From CAZXVU01 sp964644465 (GTDB taxonomy: Bacteria; Chlamydiota; Chlamydiia; Chlamydiales; SM23-39), in NCBI GenBank assembly GCA_964644465.1, contig CAZXVU010000005.1, positions 1 through 39,606 on the forward strand: a DNA stretch of 39,606 nucleotides. The letters run 5' to 3'. The position numbers were made by a program, and so were the translations under genes. Below are positions 34,937 through 39,606 of this stretch, piece after piece. A model generated the notes under the pieces. It saw only the letters and a program-made list of their open reading frames with translations, was not told the origin of the DNA and did no database searches. Every line of letters begins with the position of its first letter. The first letter of the stretch is position 1.

Positions 34937-37504
34937 ATGAAACCAAAGTATGAGCCGCGGGCCATTGAGAAAAAATGGCAGAAGATCTGGAAAGAAAAAA
35001 AGATTTACAAATGCGAAGTCGACCCCAAAAAACCGAAGTACTATATCCTCGATATGTTCCCTTATCCTTCGGGGGCGGGGCTCCATGTAGGCCATGTCAC
35101 CGGCTATACAGGAACAGATATCTTAGCCAGATATAAACGGCAAAAAGGATTCAATGTCCTCCACCCAATGGGCTGGGACAGTTTTGGCTTGCCCGCCGAA
35201 CAATTCGCCATCCGAACCGGCACCCATCCTGCCGTTACTACGAAGACCAATATCGACACCTACCGCCGCCAGCTTGAATCTCTCGGTTATAGCTATGATT
35301 GGGACCGGGAACTTGCGACAAGCGAACCTACCTACTACAAGTGGACCCAATGGATTTTCACCAAACTCTTCGAAAAAGGTCTAGCGTATGAAGCGGAAAT
35401 CAATGTGAACTTCTGCCCTGCATTAGGGACTGTTCTCGCCAATGAAGAAGTGGAAAACGGCAAATCCAAAGAAGGGGGATATCCCGTCGAGAGACGTCCT
35501 TTGAAGCAATGGGTCCTCAAGATCACCGCCTATGCAGATCGACTCCTTTCCGATCTCGATCTTCTCGATTGGCCGGATCATCTGAAAAAACTGCAGATTA
35601 ATTGGATTGGACGGAGCGTCGGCGCCACCGTTGCATTTGTCGAAGAGTGCTCTCATGAGCCAATTTTAATCTTTACCACCTGCCCTGACACTCTTTTCGG
35701 AGTCAGTTATTTGGTTTTGGCCCCTGAACATCCTCTGATCGATCAGATCACAACGATCGAGCATAAAGAAGAAGTCGATGAATACCGCCTGCAAACAGCT
35801 CAAAAAAGCGATCTTGAAAGGACAGATGTTGCCAAAGAAAAAAGCGGCGTTTGGACAGGCACCTATGCGATCCATCCTATCACCGGACATAAAATCCCTA
35901 TCTGGATTGCCGATTACGTACTGATAGGATACGGAACGGGAGCTGTTATGGGCGTTCCTGCGCACGATGAGCGCGATTTCGAATTTGCCAATGCATACAA
36001 GCTTCCCATCCTCCCTGTCTACGATCCCGATCTTACTCTTCTCGATCCAGAGAGCCTAACTGCCCCTCGGGAAGTGCGCGATGCCGTTCTTCATGGAAAA
36101 ATGTGCTGGACGAAAGATGGGATCATGATTCACAGCGCGGCAGATGGAATCAATCTCAATGGATTGAAGATGGAAGCTGCCAAAGAACGGATCGTTGAAT
36201 GGCTGGAGCAACATTCCAAAGGGAAACGCTCCGTCAATTACAAGCTCCGCGACTGGCTCTTTTCGCGCCAAAGATATTGGGGCGAACCGATTCCTATTCT
36301 CCATTTTCCCGATGGAACGATGCGCCCTCTCGAACTCGATGAATTGCCTTTAGTCCCTCCTGCGATGGATGATTACAAACCGGCAGGAACTGGAGAAAGT
36401 CCTCTTGCAAAAGTTCGGAGCTGGGTGGAGATCACCGATCCGAAAACAGGAAAAAAAGCCCTCCGCGAAACCAACACCATGCCTCAATGGGCAGGCTCCT
36501 GCTGGTATTATCTCCGTTTTTGCGATCCAAAAAACATTCACGAAGCTTGGAGTAAAAAGGCAGAAAATTACTGGATGCCTGTCGATATGTATGTCGGCGG
36601 CGTAGAACATGCCGTTCTCCATCTTCTCTATGCCCGTTTTTGGCATAAAGTTCTTTTCGATTCAGGGTTTGTCTCCACGCCTGAGCCTTTTATGACGTTG
36701 CGCAATCAAGGTCTTGTTACAGCCCGTTCTTACAAATTGCCTCAAGGCGGCTATTTAAATCCCGATGATGTAAGTGAAAAAGAGGGCCGGTTTTTTTCCA
36801 AGAAAACGGGTGAAGAGCTGATCGTCCAGATGGAGAAAATGTCCAAGTCGAAGCTCAATGGCGTCTCTCCTGATGAGATCATTGAAGAGTTCGGCGCCGA
36901 TGCGCTCCGCCTCTATGAAATGTTCATGGGCCCTTTTGAGAGAGAAAAATTTTGGAATACCGATGCAGTGAATGGATGTAGACGCTTTTTGAACCGCTTT
37001 TACGATATGGTCTATTCCGATAAAGTTTCAGATTCTATGAATGAAGATGCTTTCAAACTCGCACATCGTCTGGTGGATGCGGTGACGAAAGATATCGACA
37101 ATCTCCAGTTCAATACGGCAATTGCGAGGATGATGGAGTTTCTCAATGCGTTCATTCCTCTTCCTACCTATCCGCGCGCATGTCTTAAAATGGCCGTACA
37201 GATGATCTATCCCTTCGCGCCTCATATTGCTGAGGAGCTTTGGTCAGAACTAGGGGAGACCCAATCTCTCACTTTCGTGCCTCTTCCTATTGTCGATCCG
37301 AAATTTCTTGTCGACGATACAGCCATCTACGTCGTTCAAATAAACGGCAAATTGCGAGGAAAATTCGAGCTCCCTAAAGACAAAACGGAAGATGAGCTGA
37401 TGGCCCTCGTCCGTCTTAAACCAGAAATGGAGAAGCATTTGGCAGGGGAGATCATCAAAACTGTTTTTGTTCCGAACAAGCTTTTGAATATTGTTTTAAG
37501 ATGA
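34937..37504 (+). CDS. leuS: Leucyl-tRNA synthetase
   Basis: Class I aminoacyl-tRNA synthetase. It has 855 aa, normal for bacterial LeuRS. FPYPSGAGLHVGHVTGYTGTDILARYKR contains the HIGH-type motif HVGH (50-53). The editing domain is present (CPDTLFGVSYLVLAPEHP, with the Asp in VMGVPAHDERDFEFA). The leucine-specific region follows, and KMSKS is at 634-638 (EKMSKSKLNGVSPDEI). The end has the C-terminal domain VQINGKLRGKFELP. ATG at 34937 is at the family N-terminus, with no clear ribosome site. The stop overlaps waaA (ATGA), the same pair as in Chlamydia. Confidence 0.98.
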   Translation: MKPKYEPRAIEKKWQKIWKEKKIYKCEVDPKKPKYYILDMFPYPSGAGLHVGHVTGYTGTDILARYKRQKGFNVLHPMGWDSFGLPAEQFAIRTGTHPAVTTKTNIDTYRRQLESLGYSYDWDRELATSEPTYYKWTQWIFTKLFEKGLAYEAEINVNFCPALGTVLANEEVENGKSKEGGYPVERRPLKQWVLKITAYADRLLSDLDLLDWPDHLKKLQINWIGRSVGATVAFVEECSHEPILIFTTCPDTLFGVSYLVLAPEHPLIDQITTIEHKEEVDEYRLQTAQKSDLERTDVAKEKSGVWTGTYAIHPITGHKIPIWIADYVLIGYGTGAVMGVPAHDERDFEFANAYKLPILPVYDPDLTLLDPESLTAPREVRDAVLHGKMCWTKDGIMIHSAADGINLNGLKMEAAKERIVEWLEQHSKGKRSVNYKLRDWLFSRQRYWGEPIPILHFPDGTMRPLELDELPLVPPAMDDYKPAGTGESPLAKVRSWVEITDPKTGKKALRETNTMPQWAGSCWYYLRFCDPKNIHEAWSKKAENYWMPVDMYVGGVEHAVLHLLYARFWHKVLFDSGFVSTPEPFMTLRNQGLVTARSYKLPQGGYLNPDDVSEKEGRFFSKKTGEELIVQMEKMSKSKLNGVSPDEIIEEFGADALRLYEMFMGPFEREKFWNTDAVNGCRRFLNRFYDMVYSDKVSDSMNEDAFKLAHRLVDAVTKDIDNLQFNTAIARMMEFLNAFIPLPTYPRACLKMAVQMIYPFAPHIAEELWSELGETQSLTFVPLPIVDPKFLVDDTAIYVVQINGKLRGKFELPKDKTEDELMALVRLKPEMEKHLAGEIIKTVFVPNKLLNIVLR

Positions 37505-38763
37505 TCTCTAGCGCGCTTCTTTTTCTTTATCTGATTGCCATGACGCCCAAATTTTTGTATGACCGGTTGAGGGGCAAAAGACATCCCGGTTTTTCACAGA
37601 GGATTGGATTTTCTCTTCCTGAAAGCTCATCAAAACCGGTGATTTGGATTCATGCGATTTCGGTGGGAGAGATCAAAGCGACGCAGCCATTTTTCCGAGA
37701 ATTGCGGAAAAAATATCCTTCCTCATTTTTCCTAATCACAACGATCACAGCAACAGGGCTTATGGAAGCCAAGCGATCTCTTCCCGAAGCCGATGCCTAT
37801 GCATACCATCCTCTAGACTTCAAATGGATCGCAAAACGTTGGATCGTCCATTTTAAACCCGCTCTTTTTATCCTGATTGAAAGCGATTTTTGGCCCAATC
37901 TTCTCTCTGCACTTAAAAAAACGGGATGCAAAGTACTCCTCGTCAGTGGAAAACTCTCTGAAAGGTCAGCTAAAAGGTTTCAGCGCTTCTCGTTTTTTAC
38001 AAAAAAGCTCTTTTCTTATTTTGATCTTCTGTGCGTCCAAAACGAAGAGCACAAAGAACGATTTCTTCCGCTTGTCAAAGATCCAAGCCGTATCCACGTC
38101 ACAGGGAATCTCAAATTGGATATCGAACCTCAAAGAGTGGATCAGATCCATTGGCAAGAGAAGCTTCAATTTCTTCCCAAACAGCCAATCATTACCATCA
38201 GCTGCACTCATGGTCCAGAAGAAGAGATGCTTCTCGATATCCTGAGAGGCGAACCGATTACGATCTTTCTAGCCCCTCGCCATCCAGAGCGTTTTGAAGA
38301 GATCGCCCAACTGCTTGCAAAAAAGAAAATTCCTTTTTTGCGCTGGAGCGAACTGGCTGTAAAACAACCTCTCCCTCCTAATCAGTGTTTTGTCATCTTA
38401 GTCAATGCGATGGGCCAGCTTCCTATTTGCTATACATTCAGCAGCGTTGCGATCGTCGCAGGAAGCTATATAGATAAGATTGGCGGCCATAACGTCCTTG
38501 AGCCCTGCATTTATGGAACTCCCGTTTTTTTCGGGCCGCATATGCATTCCCAACTCGAATTTGCAACCCGCGTGCTAGAAGCAAAAGCGGGTATGCAAGT
38601 GCCTCTTGATAAGATCCGGGAAGCCATTCAAATTTTTCTGAATGACTCCCACTTACAATTATCTATGCGCGGCAACGCAAAAAGACTGATTTCTGCTTCT
38701 CGTGGAACGACTTCTCGAACACTTTTATTGACCCAATCTCTTTATAATCTCGCCAACCGCTAA
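37501..38763 (+). CDS. waaA: 3-deoxy-D-manno-octulosonic acid transferase
   Basis: GT30 glycosyltransferase that adds Kdo from CMP-Kdo to lipid A precursor on the inner face of the inner membrane. It has 420 aa. It starts with a membrane anchor (MISSALLFLYLIAMTPKFLY), then HAISVGEIKATQPFFREL with the catalytic-region Glu, ESDFWPNLLSALKKTGCKVLLVSGKLSERSAKRF, and KIGGHNVLEPCIYGTPVFFGPHMHSQLEFA. All are family blocks. Chlamydial WaaA enzymes are multifunctional and can add three or more Kdo; how many this one adds cannot be read. The ATG overlaps the leuS stop by 4 nt. It uses the product of kdsB (18172-18918). Confidence 0.96.
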   Translation: MISSALLFLYLIAMTPKFLYDRLRGKRHPGFSQRIGFSLPESSSKPVIWIHAISVGEIKATQPFFRELRKKYPSSFFLITTITATGLMEAKRSLPEADAYAYHPLDFKWIAKRWIVHFKPALFILIESDFWPNLLSALKKTGCKVLLVSGKLSERSAKRFQRFSFFTKKLFSYFDLLCVQNEEHKERFLPLVKDPSRIHVTGNLKLDIEPQRVDQIHWQEKLQFLPKQPIITISCTHGPEEEMLLDILRGEPITIFLAPRHPERFEEIAQLLAKKKIPFLRWSELAVKQPLPPNQCFVILVNAMGQLPICYTFSSVAIVAGSYIDKIGGHNVLEPCIYGTPVFFGPHMHSQLEFATRVLEAKAGMQVPLDKIREAIQIFLNDSHLQLSMRGNAKRLISASRGTTSRTLLLTQSLYNLANR

Positions 38764-39066
38764 ACCTCCGACTGCAACAATCAATTTGGGGAGAGCCGCT
38801 GCAATGGCCGCTTCAAATCCCATTATAAATCCAGCTTGCGCTCCCACTGTAATCAACGTCGAGCCGAGAGAAAAAGCTCCAAGGGCCAGGGTAAATACAG
38901 CGGCAAAAAGGATGATATTCGCAATAATTCGGGTGATCTGTTTGCATTTCGAATCGTTAACGATGGGTCGAACTTGCCTTCCAAGAAAATGATTTGCATC
39001 TACGATCATATCGATCACTTTAGTGATGCCCATGCATACAAAAACTCCGCCTAAACAGCTTGCCAT
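38725..39066 (-). CDS. Small membrane protein, function unknown
   Basis: A 113-aa hydrophobic protein with Cys4 near the N-terminus and probably three membrane stretches (LGGVFVCMGITKVIDMIV; IIANIILFAAVFTLALGAF; TVGAQAGFIMGFEAAIAAALPKLIVAVGGLAVG). AGGAG lies at good spacing before the ATG at 39066, which supports a real gene. Its end overlaps the end of waaA by 39 nt in convergent orientation. It follows the next small membrane protein after 12 bp, so the two are probably made and may act together. I know no family. Confidence 0.7.
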   Translation of the reverse strand: MASCLGGVFVCMGITKVIDMIVDANHFLGRQVRPIVNDSKCKQITRIIANIILFAAVFTLALGAFSLGSTLITVGAQAGFIMGFEAAIAAALPKLIVAVGGLAVGEIIKRLGQ

Positions 39067-39078
39067 AAAACTCTCCTA

Positions 39079-39408
39079 TTACAAATTTGCACTCATTTTT
39101 TGCATCAGATGGCCCCATAGATCCATAATGATGCTAGCGATAATAATGGAGGAGACGGGTTCTATGGCCCGATCTCCCACTTCTTTAAAACTTTTTCCTT
39201 GCAACGTTAACAAAGACGCAGACACTATAGTCATTGGTACTACCCCCACGCGAAGGGTTTGCCCAAATAGTTTCAGAAAAGTCCCAGCACTCTCAGCCGC
39301 TCTTCGATAGGGATTTTCTCGATCAAAATCCGTTTTACGAAACCAAATATTGGCCTGATATTTCAAAGGGTACCAGCTCAAAACAATGACTGTGAAAATT
39401 GGGGTCAT
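39079..39408 (-). CDS. Small membrane-associated protein, function unknown
   Basis: A 109-aa protein. The N-terminus MTPIFTVIVLSWYPLKY is hydrophobic. A charged stretch follows (FRKTDFDRENPYRRAAESAG), then amphipathic or hydrophobic segments (TLRVGVVPMTIVSASLLTL, IEPVSSIIIASIIMDLWGHL). It is upstream of and 12 bp from the other small membrane protein on the same strand. No ribosome site is close to the ATG at 39408, so the exact start is less certain. Lineage-specific; no function can be named. Confidence 0.6.
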   Translation of the reverse strand: MTPIFTVIVLSWYPLKYQANIWFRKTDFDRENPYRRAAESAGTFLKLFGQTLRVGVVPMTIVSASLLTLQGKSFKEVGDRAIEPVSSIIIASIIMDLWGHLMQKMSANL

Positions 39409-39512
39409 AGAAAAAGATCCAGCCTTATATCTTTTTTGAGTCGAAGGTTTTACGTATTTTTTGAAATTTTGGAAAGAAAAAATTGATTCCTCTATGAGAG
39501 GAGAAAAAGATT

Positions 39513-39541
39513 TTGGAATAAATCACTAGCCGTGCTAGACT
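39513..39541 (+). promoter_or_regulatory. Promoter of the initiator tRNA gene
   Basis: TTGGAA and TAGACT with 17-bp spacing end 14 bp before the first tRNA base. The palindrome CTAGC-CGT-GCTAG (39526-39538) overlaps the -10 box and may be chance. Confidence 0.5.
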
Positions 39542-39555
39542 TGCGCTTTCTTTAT

Positions 39556-39606
39556 CGCGGGGTGGAGCAGTGGTTAGCTCGTTGGGCTCATAACCCAAAG
39601 GTCGTA
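39556..39606 (+). tRNA. Initiator tRNA-fMet(CAT), 5' part cut by the window end
   Basis: Begins CGCGGGGTGGAGCAG and contains the anticodon arm TTGGG-CTCATAA-CCCAA. The three consecutive G:C pairs at the base of the anticodon stem, the CAT anticodon and a 5' C (which in initiators faces A72 unpaired) mark an initiator rather than an elongator. The T arm and 3' acceptor strand lie beyond the window, so the C1/A72 mismatch cannot be seen. Confidence 0.93.

Overview
The window looks like a chromosome segment of an environmental chlamydia (phylum Chlamydiota, order Parachlamydiales; a Waddlia-like organism would fit, but the family is a guess). The evidence is a set of gene groups known from Chlamydia: kdsB-pyrG-yqgF-zwf-pgl, rpmG-lolC-lolD and leuS-waaA. 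It also has the long, insert-containing IspG form, a PPi-dependent phosphofructokinase and Kdo transferase. Base composition is in the mid-40s % GC by eye. Genes are packed with many 1-34 nt overlaps, and several starts are GTG or TTG.

Layout. Positions 1-5500 (minus strand) hold ugd, a prenyl diphosphate synthase, an undecaprenyl-phosphate-type sugar transferase, galE, a MreD-like membrane protein and an inositol-monophosphatase-family gene. Together these cover sugar-nucleotide, isoprenoid and envelope functions. Positions 5577-9360 (minus) hold tsaD, rpmG, and lolC and lolD for lipoprotein release. Positions 9361-9600 hold a foldback, MITE-like element and a terminator. Positions 9601-11670 (minus) encode a Pro/Ser-rich repeat protein. 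Positions 11762-18918 (minus) are one tightly overlapping operon, kdsB-pyrG-yqgF-nadA-zwf-opcA-pgl. It couples Kdo activation, CTP synthesis, NAD precursor synthesis and the oxidative pentose phosphate pathway, and contains two insertions (nadA, opcA) relative to the Chlamydia order as I recall it.

From 19086 most genes are on the plus strand: serine dehydratase, a 236-bp multi-hairpin palindromic element, then pfp followed 3 bp later by a USP-type deubiquitinase gene. A MATE transporter (minus) converges on and overlaps the deubiquitinase. Next come a NAPE-PLD-like metallo-hydrolase, a methyltransferase and a 650-aa orphan in one overlapping unit, a Ser-rich orphan (minus), a pterin carbinolamine dehydratase, a 267-aa orphan, ispG, a 521-aa protein with a lipase-like GHSLG motif, and leuS-waaA. 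The window ends with two small membrane proteins (minus) and the 5' part of an initiator tRNA.

The most notable item is the USP-family (peptidase C19-like) deubiquitinase with an N-terminal membrane hairpin and readable Cys, KRF, His and Asp boxes. It is probably a host-directed effector. The multi-hairpin element upstream of pfp is the most unusual non-coding structure. Several orphan proteins around 9.6-11.7 kb and 27-35 kb have the look of lineage-specific secreted factors, but nothing in the sequence proves secretion. All functional statements rest on reading motifs by eye, with no database search.
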